DNA from: AR5 sp041499965
Lineage (GTDB): Bacteria; Methylomirabilota; Methylomirabilia; Rokubacteriales; CSP1-6
Reading direction: 5' to 3'
Assembly: GCA_041499965.1 (NCBI GenBank)
Contig: JBGQLG010000043.1
Location: 1-31,816 of the forward strand
Length of the DNA: 31,816 nt
In this document: in pieces, positions 24,630 through 31,816 of the stretch
Layout of the letters: each line of letters starts with the position of its first letter
How positions within the stretch are numbered: the first letter of the stretch is position 1
Made by a program: the position numbers and the translations under genes
Notes under the pieces: model-generated
What the model was told of the DNA's origin: nothing
Database searches by the model: none
The model's input: the letters and a program-made list of their open reading frames with translations, nothing else

Positions 24630-26747
24630 CTACCTCGCGGCACGTCCGGCTGGCAGGCGAACGGTGGCGACCGTCCCGCCTTCGGCGCTCGCGATGCCGA
24701 GCCACCCTCCGTGCCGATGGACGATCCCGTAGGCGACGCTCAGGCCGAGCCCGAGGTGCAAGGCTTCCTTGGTCGTGAAGAAAGGTTCCAGCGCCCGCCG
24801 CCTCGCCTCCTCGGACATGGCCGCGCCGGAGTCGGCGACCGAGCACAGCACGCTGCCATCGGACGCCCAGGTCCTGACCGTGATGCGGCCGCCGCTCGGG
24901 AGTGCCTCGATCGCGTTGAGCAGCAGATTCCTTAGGACCTCCTGCAACTCGGTCGGCTCCCCTGCCACGGCCGGAATGCCCGGCTCGAGCAGGACCTGGA
25001 TCTGGATCCCCCGGGCTCGCGCTTCGTCACGCCACTGGCCTCGGGTCGTCTCCAGCGCGTTCTGGGCGAGCTGGTTCAGATCGACCGGGACGGTCGGGAC
25101 GACCGGCCGCGCCTCGGTGAACCCCATCAGGCGTTGAATCACGTCGGCGCCGTTTCGCGCCGCCTGCTCGACGGCTTCGAGGTCCCGACGAATCTCTGGC
25201 GCGTCCACCCTCCGCAGCAGGAGCTGGAGCCGTCCCAGAACCACCATCAGGATGTTGTTGAGATGATGGGCCACGCCGGTGGCAAGGTCGCGGTTGGCCC
25301 GAAGGCGCTCCGTCTCTACGAGGCGTTGCTGCGACGCCTCGACCGTCTGCAGCGCCCGGTGCAGCTCTTCGTGCAGCCGGCTGTTCTCGAGCGCGACCGC
25401 CGCCTGGGCCGCGAACGCTTGTGCCAGCTGGACCTCCTCGTCGTCGAACGCGCGGCCCGCTCTGTCGCCGATGCCGAGCGCGCCCATCACACTGTCCTTG
25501 GCCAGGAGCGGCACCGCCAGCACCGCACGATACGGGGCCCGCTGGATCGCGGCACGAATCTCGGGCGTCAGCGTCACGCGGGGATCCGCGAGCAGATCCG
25601 GGGTGACGACGGCCTGGCGTTCACGAACGGCGAGACCGGTGACGCCGGTCCCGTGCGGAAAGACCAGCGTCGTGTCGAATTCCTCGCCCACATCACCCGA
25701 GACGGCCAGCGCGACCAGATCCATCGACGACGGCTCCAGACGAAAGAGCGTGGACACCTTCGCGTCGAAGAGCGTGAAGACGCTGTCCGCGATCCGTCGC
25801 GCGACCTCCGCGGGATCGAGCGATTGAGAGACGACGCGGCTCACCTCGGCGAGCCGCTCGGCCACCCCTCGGCGCCGCTCGCTCTCCCTGAGCAGCTCCG
25901 CGTTCCGCATCGCGACCGCGGCGTGGGCGGCGAAGAGCGACAGCAGCCGCAGGTCGTCCTCGGTGAAGACCCGGTCGGCCGCGGTCGCCACGACCAGGGC
26001 GCCGACGATCTCCGGGACCGCGCCCAGGGGTACCCCGACCGCCGACCGGTACCCTTCCTCGCGGAAGAGCAAACGCTCCCAACCGGGCACGGTGAAACGG
26101 ACGTCCGCGAGCAGATCCGGTGACCAGATCGCACGGCCCTGGGCGACCGACAGCCCGGCGACGCCGGCGCCCGATGGAAGCCGCCTGCCGATCCACTGCT
26201 CCCGACTCCCCGCGCCCGCGGTGGCGACGCAGACGAGCTCGCCCGTCGCGCGGTCCCGCTGGTAGAGGATCGACCGCCGGCCCGCGAAGAGTCGAAGCAC
26301 CGCGCCGACGATCCGGCCCATGATCTTCTCGGGGTTGTGTGTCGTGCCGAGATCGTGCCCGATCTCGGCGATCTCCCTCGTCGCCGCGTCAGCCCGCTTG
26401 CGTTCTGTGGCATCGCGCAGGATGACGACCAGGGAACCCCGGCGATCGGTGACGAGCTCGCACACGACATCGGAGGACCCGGCGACGTCGCGCACGAAGG
26501 CGCTCAACGGCTTCCCAAGCACCGCGGCCGCCCCGTGGCCGAGGATCCTCTCGGCGGTCGGATTGACGGAAAGGATCTTGCCCGCGGTGTCGAGCGTGAT
26601 GACGGCGTCCGCGATCTTGCCGTAGGCGTCCGCGGAGGCTGGCGATGACAGGTGGGCCGGCCCACCCGCGCGGCCACGGCGCTTGACCGCCGAGGGGCGC
26701 GGTGGCCCCGCCGGAGTCGAGCGAGGGGTCGGTCCTCTCGGTTTCAT
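24630..26747 (-). CDS. Soluble PAS-GAF-GAF sensor histidine kinase
   Basis: A 705-residue kinase without membrane segments. After a Pro/Arg-rich start (1-35) come a PAS domain (about 37-118; DAVITLDTAGKILSVNPTAE), a first GAF (about 135-283), a second GAF (about 310-458), and a HisKA-like helix with GVAHHLNNILMVVLG (His494). The HATPase has N-box LRNLLLNAIEALPSGG, a G1-like DSGAAM, EPFFTTK and LGLGLSVAYGIV. The H-box has His in place of the usual Glu after the phospho-His, and G1 reads DSGAAM rather than DxGxGM. Both variants occur in this kinase type, but they are worth noting. The ATG at 26747 has GGAGG eight bases upstream; an in-frame ATG at 26807 lacks this and overlaps a palindrome. No response regulator is adjacent. 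Confidence 0.92.
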   Translation of the reverse strand: MKPRGPTPRSTPAGPPRPSAVKRRGRAGGPAHLSSPASADAYGKIADAVITLDTAGKILSVNPTAERILGHGAAAVLGKPLSAFVRDVAGSSDVVCELVTDRRGSLVVILRDATERKRADAATREIAEIGHDLGTTHNPEKIMGRIVGAVLRLFAGRRSILYQRDRATGELVCVATAGAGSREQWIGRRLPSGAGVAGLSVAQGRAIWSPDLLADVRFTVPGWERLLFREEGYRSAVGVPLGAVPEIVGALVVATAADRVFTEDDLRLLSLFAAHAAVAMRNAELLRESERRRGVAERLAEVSRVVSQSLDPAEVARRIADSVFTLFDAKVSTLFRLEPSSMDLVALAVSGDVGEEFDTTLVFPHGTGVTGLAVRERQAVVTPDLLADPRVTLTPEIRAAIQRAPYRAVLAVPLLAKDSVMGALGIGDRAGRAFDDEEVQLAQAFAAQAAVALENSRLHEELHRALQTVEASQQRLVETERLRANRDLATGVAHHLNNILMVVLGRLQLLLRRVDAPEIRRDLEAVEQAARNGADVIQRLMGFTEARPVVPTVPVDLNQLAQNALETTRGQWRDEARARGIQIQVLLEPGIPAVAGEPTELQEVLRNLLLNAIEALPSGGRITVRTWASDGSVLCSVADSGAAMSEEARRRALEPFFTTKEALHLGLGLSVAYGIVHRHGGWLGIASAEGGTVATVRLPAGRAAR

Positions 26748-27138
26748 GCGGTCCACCTCCCCCGCACAGTCGCTGTTGCCAGCAAAACATGGAATCAGAG
26801 ATTCCACAGCATTCTTTGTTCGCCCTCCCGTCGGTCACTTCGTACCGAGATCGTTGGCGCCGGCGAAACGAGCGGCCGCCGAACGTAGCGATAGGCGCTC
26901 CCCCGGGCGGCAGTTCTGCTGGGCGTCTTCCTCGTCGGCATGTCACGTGCTGGCCTCGGCCGCCTGGTTCGTCTTCTTGCGCGCCGATGTCTCCCGGGTT
27001 GGGGGACCGCGGTCCTCGTCCCACAACTCGTCGTGGTTGACTCAGGATTGGCGCGAGACGATCCTCGTTAGGTACGAGAGGTCCCTCCGATTGTCGGAGC
27101 TCGACCTCCGTGCGGGTCGCCTGTGAAGGGACGTCGAG
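26748..27138. other. Gene-free divergent control region between the GAF kinase and a secreted protein
   Basis: No convincing gene in 391 bases; open frames here are Arg/Ser-rich shadows. Part of it (26780-26825) is clearly more AT-rich than the surroundings. It holds a perfect 17-base palindrome near the kinase start. Near the secreted-protein gene are two short hairpins: CTCGT/ACGAG at 27064-27078 and CGGAG/CTCCG at 27095-27110. A TTGACT at 27037-27042 looks like a -35 box but has no good -10 partner at normal spacing. Confidence 0.6.
26790..26806. promoter_or_regulatory. Perfect 7-3-7 palindrome, candidate operator for the GAF kinase gene
   Basis: TGGAATC, AGA, GATTCCA: both seven-base arms match exactly. 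It lies 43 bases upstream of the kinase ATG at 26747, in a locally AT-rich patch, a normal place for a dimeric repressor or activator site. The binding protein is unknown. Confidence 0.45.
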
Positions 27139-27657
27139 ATGAAACGCGTCGTGGCGGTCGTCGTTCTCGCCCTCCTGAGCGGATTCGTAGCGCGCGCAGA
27201 ACCGCAGACCTTTGGCACCTGGGCCACCAGCATCGACGACACGGGAGGCGTGTACGCTTCAACCGTGACCGACAGCGGCCACATCCTGGGGCAGTATTGC
27301 GATCCGAGCGTGGCATCGTGCTATTGGCTGCTCGGCATGAGCACCCGGTGTAAGCCCGGAGCGAAGTACCCGGTGTTGGTCAACTCCGACACCGCCGCCC
27401 AGGGCCTCGAGGTCGGCTGCACCGGCGAGACTGCCGGACAGGCGGGAACCTACGGGCTCGTGTTCACGGACTTCGAGGCGATCTCCAGGATCATTGCGAG
27501 TAGTCATCACCTCGGAATTGCGTTTCCCCTGAAGGGCGATCAGTTCCGGGTCGTCAGGTTCGATTTGGTCGGCGCGCCAGCGGCCCTCGCGGCCATGCGC
27601 GCGGCAGGCTCGAAGCCGCGGCCGGCGCCACCAGACACGCAAGACAAGGAGCTATAG
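27139..27657 (+). CDS. Secreted protein of unknown function
   Basis: A 172-residue protein with a clear signal peptide: MKR, a Val/Leu core, then ARAEPQ with likely cleavage after residue 20. The mature part is small and beta-rich, with four Cys (in DSGHILGQYCD, ASCYWLLG, TRCKPG and EVGCTG) that could form two disulfides in the periplasm. It ends IAFPLKGDQFRVVRFDLVGA and a Pro/Arg-rich tail. The layout loosely recalls IalB-like or other small periplasmic proteins that begin with a FGTW motif, but I cannot assign a family. The start has AAGGGA about ten bases upstream. A hairpin begins at the stop codon. It is the only plus-strand gene to the right of the giant gene. Confidence 0.78.
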   Translation: MKRVVAVVVLALLSGFVARAEPQTFGTWATSIDDTGGVYASTVTDSGHILGQYCDPSVASCYWLLGMSTRCKPGAKYPVLVNSDTAAQGLEVGCTGETAGQAGTYGLVFTDFEAISRIIASSHHLGIAFPLKGDQFRVVRFDLVGAPAALAAMRAAGSKPRPAPPDTQDKEL

Positions 27658-27676
27658 GGGCACAGCTCAGGCCCCT
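27656..27676 (+). terminator. Hairpin at the stop codon of the secreted protein gene
   Basis: AGGGGC (27656-27661) and GCCCCT (27671-27676) pair perfectly around a nine-base loop, starting inside the TAG stop. No T-run follows, so intrinsic termination is uncertain; it could instead protect the 3' end of the mRNA. The next gene converges from the other side. Confidence 0.3.
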
Positions 27677-27871
27677 CGGCCCGCCGGTACATCTCCGAGC
27701 CGATCCCCTCGAGGCCGCCGCCTCCGCCGCGCTGGCCGACGCGTGAGTCCCGGTCACGTTCTTCCCGATCTTCGTTCAGTTCGCGCCGCCTGTTTCCGCG
27801 ACGAGGGGCCATAGCCCGGCTTACCGCCCAATCGACGACTCTCTGCGCTGGCGCTGGTCGCCGAGCCTTCC

Positions 27872-28402
27872 TTAGGGACTCACGCGGAGGTCGGGATGAC
27901 GCCGCCTGAAGTATGCAGTCATCGCCGCCGCCGCCAGAAGATTGGCCACGAGGATCGACCACGACGACAATGCGCGGAGCACCGGCGGCGCGAAGATCGT
28001 CGCGGCCACGATGAATCCGAACTGGAACATGACGAAGAGCAGGAGCACCCCGAAGCCTGAGCTTGGATGGCGCTCGACGTAGTCCAGCAGGCGAGCCACG
28101 ATCCCACCGAGTACGACGAAGACGAGGCCGTGGATCCATGTGAACATCAACACCATCTCGAGAGACACCGGCAGCGTCTCCGGTGCGCCGAGCCCGGCGC
28201 CGCCACGGAAGATCGCGGTGCCGAGGATCGTCGGCGTCCAGAACGGTCGCCCAGACAGTGTGTCGAGGAGGAGAAACCACAACGCAATCGTGAGCGCGCC
28301 GATGACGCCACCAATCATGCCCTCCTGGTAGACCGCAGCAGCATCGAGGGGGGCGCGGCGCGAGCCATCGACCGGGATCGAGAGATGAGCCTGAGTGGTC
28401 AT
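27872..28402 (-). CDS. Four-helix inner membrane protein of unknown function
   Basis: A 176-residue protein with four hydrophobic helices: GGVIGALTIALWFLLLDTL, VLMFTWIHGLVFVVLGGIV, a GFGVLLLFVMFQFGFIVA helix and SILVANLLAAAAMTAYF. Between helices 1 and 2 is a loop GTAIFRGGAGLGAPETLPVS. I recognise the general pattern (a YQEGMI start, a LLDTLSGRP turn, EMVLMFTWIHG) from uncharacterised membrane proteins of soil bacteria, but no function is known to me. The ATG at 28402 follows AAGGAGAGGG by a few bases, so I choose it over the open frame to 28522, whose front is Arg/Pro-rich. A terminator-like hairpin and a -10-like TAGAAT lie upstream, so it probably has its own promoter. Confidence 0.75.
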   Translation of the reverse strand: MTTQAHLSIPVDGSRRAPLDAAAVYQEGMIGGVIGALTIALWFLLLDTLSGRPFWTPTILGTAIFRGGAGLGAPETLPVSLEMVLMFTWIHGLVFVVLGGIVARLLDYVERHPSSGFGVLLLFVMFQFGFIVAATIFAPPVLRALSSWSILVANLLAAAAMTAYFRRRHPDLRVSP

Positions 28403-28451
28403 GACCCTCTCCTTTCTGGGACAGGACCGAACCCTGGGACGTACGAGCGCG

Positions 28452-28457
28452 ATTCTA
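28452..28457 (-). promoter_or_regulatory. Candidate -10 box for the membrane protein gene
   Basis: The minus strand reads TAGAAT, five of six to consensus, 49 bases before the ATG at 28402. It lies just downstream (in the transcript direction) of the hairpin at 28479-28499. No good -35 box accompanies it. Confidence 0.25.
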
Positions 28458-28478
28458 CTCCCGGCGTCGGGCGCAAGA

Positions 28479-28499
28479 CAGGGCCGCCAGGCGGCCCTG
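28479..28499 (-). terminator. Perfect 10-bp inverted repeat, terminator-like, after the cupredoxin gene
   Basis: CAGGGCCGCC (28479-28488) and GGCGGCCCTG (28490-28499) are exact inverted copies around one base. In minus-strand transcription it comes about 145 bases after the cupredoxin-fusion stop and is followed by TCTTG, a weak T-tract. It separates that gene from the membrane protein gene. A dyad operator is the alternative. Confidence 0.45.
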
Positions 28500-28642
28500 G
28501 GCTGTGTCTCAGCTCTCGTCACGCGGGATGCATAGCCTCGGCTTGGAGACCTGCCCCCGTGCGGGCCAGAGCCTAACCTTCGACATTCGGGGTGTGGCCC
28601 TTCGGAGGTAAGCGCCGATCTGACTCCTGGCGAGGCAGCGGA

Positions 28643-30028
28643 CTAGCGCACTCCACTGGGCGGGGTGTCGCCGGCCAGCAGCTGGCCGTTCATGCCGAGC
28701 GGCCCGTGGAACTTGCAGGAGAAGGCGAGCACCCCCGAGACCGGGAAGGTGACGTCGAATTGCACCTTGCCCTTGGGCGGGATGTCCTTGTCGATGCCGA
28801 GCGCGGGAATGCTGATGTTGTGCAGCGTGCTCGCCTCGTTCTCCACCACCAGCGTGAGCGTCTGCCCGGGCTGACCCCGCAGGAAGGTCGGCGAGAAGTA
28901 GTAGTCGTCGGCCTCCAGTTCCAGCTTCGCCCGGTTCCGCACGTCGTTGGTCCCGTGGTCGGCGTAGCTCACACCGCCCAGGGTGATGGACGTGCTCCTT
29001 CCGGAAGGCGCGGCGGCGGCTCGCTCCGGCGCTGGGGTCGTGGCCGCCGGGCCCGACACTGGCTGCACGGCGATCTTGCGCGGAGCATTGCCGACGGCAA
29101 TGGTGGCCGTCACCGTGCGGCTCGCCAGGTCCACCACCGAGACGTCGTTGGAGCCTTCGTTGGTCACGTAGGCCATGCGGCCGTCGGAGCTGGACGTGCT
29201 CCAGTGCGGGGCCTTGCCCACCGCGACCGTACCGGCCAGCGTGTTGCTCGCGGTGTCCAGGATGCCCAGCTCGCCGGGCCCCTGGACCACGGCCAGCGCC
29301 CACCGGCCGTCGGGTGTGAAGGGCGCGTAATGCGGTGACGCCCCCACGGGGATCTGCGCGACGATCTGGTTGGTGGCCGTGTCCAGCACCTGAATCGCAT
29401 TGGCGCCGGCCAGCGTGAAGAAGATCCTGCGGCCGTCCGGGCTCAGCTCGAGTCCGCGGGGCGTCTTGTCCAGCGGTACTCGAGCCACTTCCTTCCACGT
29501 GGCCAGGTCGAGTCGGACGAGCGCGGTGGCGCCCTGCTGTTGAGAGGCCACCCACCCCGTGCGCCCGTCCCGGCTCAGTGTGCCGTTGTGGGGTTGGGCA
29601 ACAGGCACCTTGCCGATGACGCGGTCCGCCGTCGTGTCAATGACCAGCACGTGGTTCGAGCCCCACCCCATGACGAGCACCCGGCTCCCGTCGCCCGAGA
29701 CCGCGAGCCCGTGGGGATTCGCGCCCACGTCGATGCTGGCCACCACGCGGTCCGTGGTGGTGTCGATGACGCTCACCGTGGCGGCGCCGTCACTGCTGAC
29801 GTAGATCTTGCGGCCGTCCGGCGTCACCACGAGTCCGTGCGGCCCCTTCGGGACCGAGATGGTGCCGAGCACCTTGTTCTGGACGGTATCGATGACCGCC
29901 ACGGCATCGTCCTTGAATAGCCCGACATAGGCCTTGGGCACGCCGGCGGCCGTGAGAGAGCCCGTCCCGACCACCCATCCGCCCAGCAGGACCAGCACCC
30001 CCAACACCACCGCCCCACGCTTCAGCAT
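28643..30028 (-). CDS. Exported YVTN beta-propeller fused to a cupredoxin domain
   Basis: A 461-residue protein. After a signal peptide or membrane anchor (1-28) come about seven YVTN/NHL-like propeller blades (about 30-322). They repeat VAVIDT, VGANPHGLAV, SPDGRRIF and AYVTNEGSNDVSVVDL motifs. An Ala/Pro-rich linker (323-345) leads to a C-terminal cupredoxin (about 365-455). Its type 1 copper ligands are all present: His403 (STLHNISIP) and Cys438, His441 and Met446 (FSCKFHGPLGMNG). The domain should bind copper and carry electrons in the periplasm, while the propeller offers a docking surface. The ATG at 30028 has GGAGG seven bases upstream. A small candidate gene and an aminotransferase gene lie upstream on the same strand. 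No oxidase partner is in the window. Confidence 0.9.
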   Translation of the reverse strand: MLKRGAVVLGVLVLLGGWVVGTGSLTAAGVPKAYVGLFKDDAVAVIDTVQNKVLGTISVPKGPHGLVVTPDGRKIYVSSDGAATVSVIDTTTDRVVASIDVGANPHGLAVSGDGSRVLVMGWGSNHVLVIDTTADRVIGKVPVAQPHNGTLSRDGRTGWVASQQQGATALVRLDLATWKEVARVPLDKTPRGLELSPDGRRIFFTLAGANAIQVLDTATNQIVAQIPVGASPHYAPFTPDGRWALAVVQGPGELGILDTASNTLAGTVAVGKAPHWSTSSSDGRMAYVTNEGSNDVSVVDLASRTVTATIAVGNAPRKIAVQPVSGPAATTPAPERAAAAPSGRSTSITLGGVSYADHGTNDVRNRAKLELEADDYYFSPTFLRGQPGQTLTLVVENEASTLHNISIPALGIDKDIPPKGKVQFDVTFPVSGVLAFSCKFHGPLGMNGQLLAGDTPPSGVR

Positions 30029-30048
30029 CGTGTCGCCTCCGGAGAATA

Positions 30049-30219
30049 TTAGGCTCGTCCACTCGTGCTAACGCCGCCGCACGCGATTCGTTCCACGATC
30101 GCGCCGAGGAACGCATGGAGCCTCGAACCCCTGTTCCACGTCTCACCGGGGGCCTTGCCCCCAAGGAGGGGCCTTGCCCCCAGGCGCAGACCGAGCGCTG
30201 TCTCCACCGTTGTTGCCAT
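30049..30219 (-). CDS. Candidate 56-codon small gene with strong ribosome site
   Basis: On the minus strand an ATG at 30219 follows GGAGG by six bases, with the frame open for 56 codons to a TAA at 30049-30051. It lies 28 bases after the aminotransferase stop and 20 bases before the cupredoxin-fusion start, all on one strand. The predicted peptide (MATTVETALGLRLGARPLL at the front, HAFLGAIVERIACGG later) has no recognisable domain. Tandem GC hairpins lie inside it. The ribosome site is the main support; it may be a leader peptide or the stub of a lost gene. Confidence 0.35.
   Translation of the reverse strand: MATTVETALGLRLGARPLLGGKAPGETWNRGSRLHAFLGAIVERIACGGVSTSGRA
30148..30182. repeat. Tandem 19-base repeat forming two GC hairpins
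   Basis: The 15-base unit GGGGCCTTGCCCCCA occurs at 30149-30163 and again at 30168-30182. Each copy folds on itself: GGGGGC-CTT-GCCCCC at 30148-30162 and GGGGC-CTT-GCCCC for the second. Two stable hairpins in series lie between the aminotransferase gene and the cupredoxin gene. Confidence 0.6.
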
Positions 30220-30247
30220 GTCGACCTCCGGATCGTAGCGAGAGAGT

Positions 30248-31417
30248 CTAGCCCGCCACTGCTCGAACGAAGCGCTCCACCTCGGACTCGTCGTTGTAGT
30301 AGTGCACGCTGGCGCGAACGAGCGCGTCGGCTCCGCCCGCTGGCAGATCGACCCGCGACAAGCGGGCCTCGTGGGCGTTGATGTTCATGGCGCGCAGCCG
30401 GTCGCGCGTCTTGGCCGGTGCTTCGCCGTCCTTGAGAAAGGCGACGATCCCGCACAGCTCCACTCCGCGATCGTGCACGCTCACGCCGGGTCGCTTCGCG
30501 AGCTCCCGCCGCAGCAGCGCACCGAGCGCTTTGACCCGTGCCTCGATCGCGGCGATGCCCACCCGCATCGCGTAACGGGCGGCGACGGCCAGGCCGATCT
30601 GGCCGGCGATGAATCGCTCCCAGTTTTCGAACCGGCGCGCGTCGTTACGGACGACGTAGGTGTCGGCGTCGATCCAGCTGGCGGCGTGGAGATCGATGAA
30701 CGGCGGCTCGAGCCTCTCGATGGTGTCGCGCCGCACGTAGAGGAAGCCCGTGCCGCGGGGTCCGCGCAGATACTTGCGGCCCGTGGCCGAGAGCATGTGG
30801 CAGCCGATCTGCCGCACATCGACCGCGAGCTGGCCGACCGACTGGCAGGCATCGAGCAGATAGAGGATGCCGTGGCGCGCGGCGATGCGGCCGACGTCGG
30901 CCGCCGGATTGACGAGCCCGCCTCTCCCGGGCACGTGCGTGATCGCAATCAGCTTGGTGCGCGGGCCGATCGCGCGCTCGAGCGCGGCGAGGTCGAGCTG
31001 CCCAGACGCGTTGCTGTCGACCACGTCGATCTCGATCCCCACGCGCGCCTTCATCTGCAGGAACGCGAGGTAGTTCGACAGGTACTCGGCCCGCGCGGTG
31101 ACGACGCGGTCGCCCGCCCGGAACGGAACCGCGTAGAACGCCATGTCCCAGGCCCGCGTGGCGTTTTCCACGAACGCGATCTCGTCCGGGCGGGCGCCGA
31201 TGAGCGTGGCGACGGCGTCGTAGACATCCGCGATGCGATCGGCCGCTTCGGCCGCAGCCTCGTAGCCGCCGATGGCGGCCTCGCGCGCCAGATGGCTCAT
31301 CACCGCCTCGAGGACCGGACGCGGCGGCAAGGCAGCGCCCGCGTTGTTGAAGTGAACAACGTTGGCCACACCGGGCGTGTCCAATCTGAGCAACGGCACG
31401 TCGAGCGTCATCTTCAT
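30248..31417 (-). CDS. PLP-dependent class V aminotransferase (cysteine-desulfurase-like fold)
   Basis: A 389-residue fold-type I PLP enzyme of the class V group. I see FNNAGAALPP at the N terminus, the PLP-contact block YLLDACQSVGQLAVDV (Asp189, Gln192) and the Schiff-base lysine in SATGRKYLRGPRGTGFLYVR (Lys215). The length is typical. The flexible desulfurase loop Cys is not evident, so a lyase, epimerase-like or transaminase role (as in isopenicillin-N-epimerase-like or EgtE-like proteins) is as likely as desulfuration. The ATG at 31417 has GGAGG five bases upstream; a second ATG follows two codons on. The next gene upstream on this strand is a MetE-like methyltransferase, so a sulfur- or amino-acid-related role is possible, but this is only context. 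Confidence 0.85.
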   Translation of the reverse strand: MKMTLDVPLLRLDTPGVANVVHFNNAGAALPPRPVLEAVMSHLAREAAIGGYEAAAEAADRIADVYDAVATLIGARPDEIAFVENATRAWDMAFYAVPFRAGDRVVTARAEYLSNYLAFLQMKARVGIEIDVVDSNASGQLDLAALERAIGPRTKLIAITHVPGRGGLVNPAADVGRIAARHGILYLLDACQSVGQLAVDVRQIGCHMLSATGRKYLRGPRGTGFLYVRRDTIERLEPPFIDLHAASWIDADTYVVRNDARRFENWERFIAGQIGLAVAARYAMRVGIAAIEARVKALGALLRRELAKRPGVSVHDRGVELCGIVAFLKDGEAPAKTRDRLRAMNINAHEARLSRVDLPAGGADALVRASVHYYNDESEVERFVRAVAG

Positions 31418-31516
31418 GACGGCCTCCTCGTCAGCGCGTTACGATTGGCCCGATCCTCGTGATCGCCCGTTCCGACGTGTAGCCTCAGTCGATCCGCGGC
31501 GCGCGCGGCGGTCACC

Positions 31517-31816
31517 TCACGAGCGACCCCAGAGCTGACGAGTGGCCAGTCGGGCGCCCTCGGCCAGGGCGGCGAACTTCAGCCATACCGCCGTCGGGTG
31601 GACGTCGTTGAACCGTATGCCCGAGGCGGCGAAGCCGCAGTCGGCGCCGGCGATGACGTTCTCTCGCCCAACGATCCGGGCGAACCGGACGATGCGCTCG
31701 GCGATCAGCTCGGGGTGCTCCACCAGGTTGGTGGTGTGGCTGATGACGCCCGGGATCAGGACCATCTCGGCCGGCGGCTTGAACTGCTCGAAGACGTGGT
31801 ACTCGTGCTCGTGCCG
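31517..31816 (-). CDS. MetE-like cobalamin-independent methyltransferase, C-terminal end (5' cut by window)
   Basis: The frame is open from the window edge (31816) to the stop at 31517, giving the last 99 residues. It matches the C-terminal barrel of methionine-synthase-II-like proteins: FKPPAEMVLIPGVISHTTN, VEHPELIAERIVRFA, VGRENVIAGADCGF with the zinc-ligand Cys, and an AVWLKFAALAEGARLA helix. Proteins of this type transfer methyl groups to thiols, or, in the epoxyalkane:CoM transferase-like branch, open epoxides with a thiol. The branch cannot be decided without the N-terminal part. Confidence 0.85.
   Translation of the reverse strand, partial: RHEHEYHVFEQFKPPAEMVLIPGVISHTTNLVEHPELIAERIVRFARIVGRENVIAGADCGFAASGIRFNDVHPTAVWLKFAALAEGARLATRQLWGRS

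Noticed and set aside
27037..27065. TTGACT as a -35 box for the secreted-protein gene
   Set aside because: No hexamer close to TATAAT lies 16-18 bases downstream.

Overview
The window is high-GC bacterial chromosome with no tRNA, rRNA, IS element or CRISPR array that I can see. The gene mix (double class III CoA-transferase, amidohydrolase, luciferase-like monooxygenase tail, probable F420/FMN oxidoreductase, GAF-rich histidine kinases, SARP-type regulator, Uma2 nuclease) suits an uncultured soil lineage such as Rokubacteria/Methylomirabilota or a deltaproteobacterium-like group. That placement is inference; nothing here fixes the taxon.

Left part (1-7,000): the 3' end of an amidohydrolase; a 49-codon tail of a luciferase-like monooxygenase whose front is gone; a Uma2-family nuclease gene; a two-domain CoA-transferase (minus strand); then a minus-strand pair in which a STAS-GNAT fusion overlaps a membrane histidine kinase by 14 nt.

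Centre (7,067-22,575): a 1,090-residue BTAD/AAA/TPR regulator is divergent from a 64-codon gene that overlaps, by ATGA, a single 3,971-codon gene. That giant gene takes up 37% of the window. It encodes a Sec-exported mosaic: PKD domains, DUF11 repeats, a cadherin-like domain split by a discoidin-like plus FG-GAP propeller insert, PASTA repeats, a MopE-type calcium motif, about 40 YD/RHS repeats, an Rhs core, and a C-terminal domain with a metzincin-like HExxH motif and a likely Met-turn. I read it as an exported Rhs effector with a metalloprotease warhead and no visible immunity gene. This is the most interesting system in the window.

Right part (22,686-31,816): a minus-strand series of a GAF/PAS histidine kinase, a PPOX-type oxidoreductase, a transglutaminase-like gene broken by an internal deletion with frameshift, and a small lipoprotein. 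A plus-strand secreted protein and a minus-strand four-helix membrane protein follow. Then come a YVTN beta-propeller fused to a complete cupredoxin, a possible 56-codon gene carrying tandem GC hairpins, a class V aminotransferase, and the C-terminal end of a MetE-like methyltransferase cut by the window edge. Several perfect inverted repeats between genes are candidate operators or terminators.
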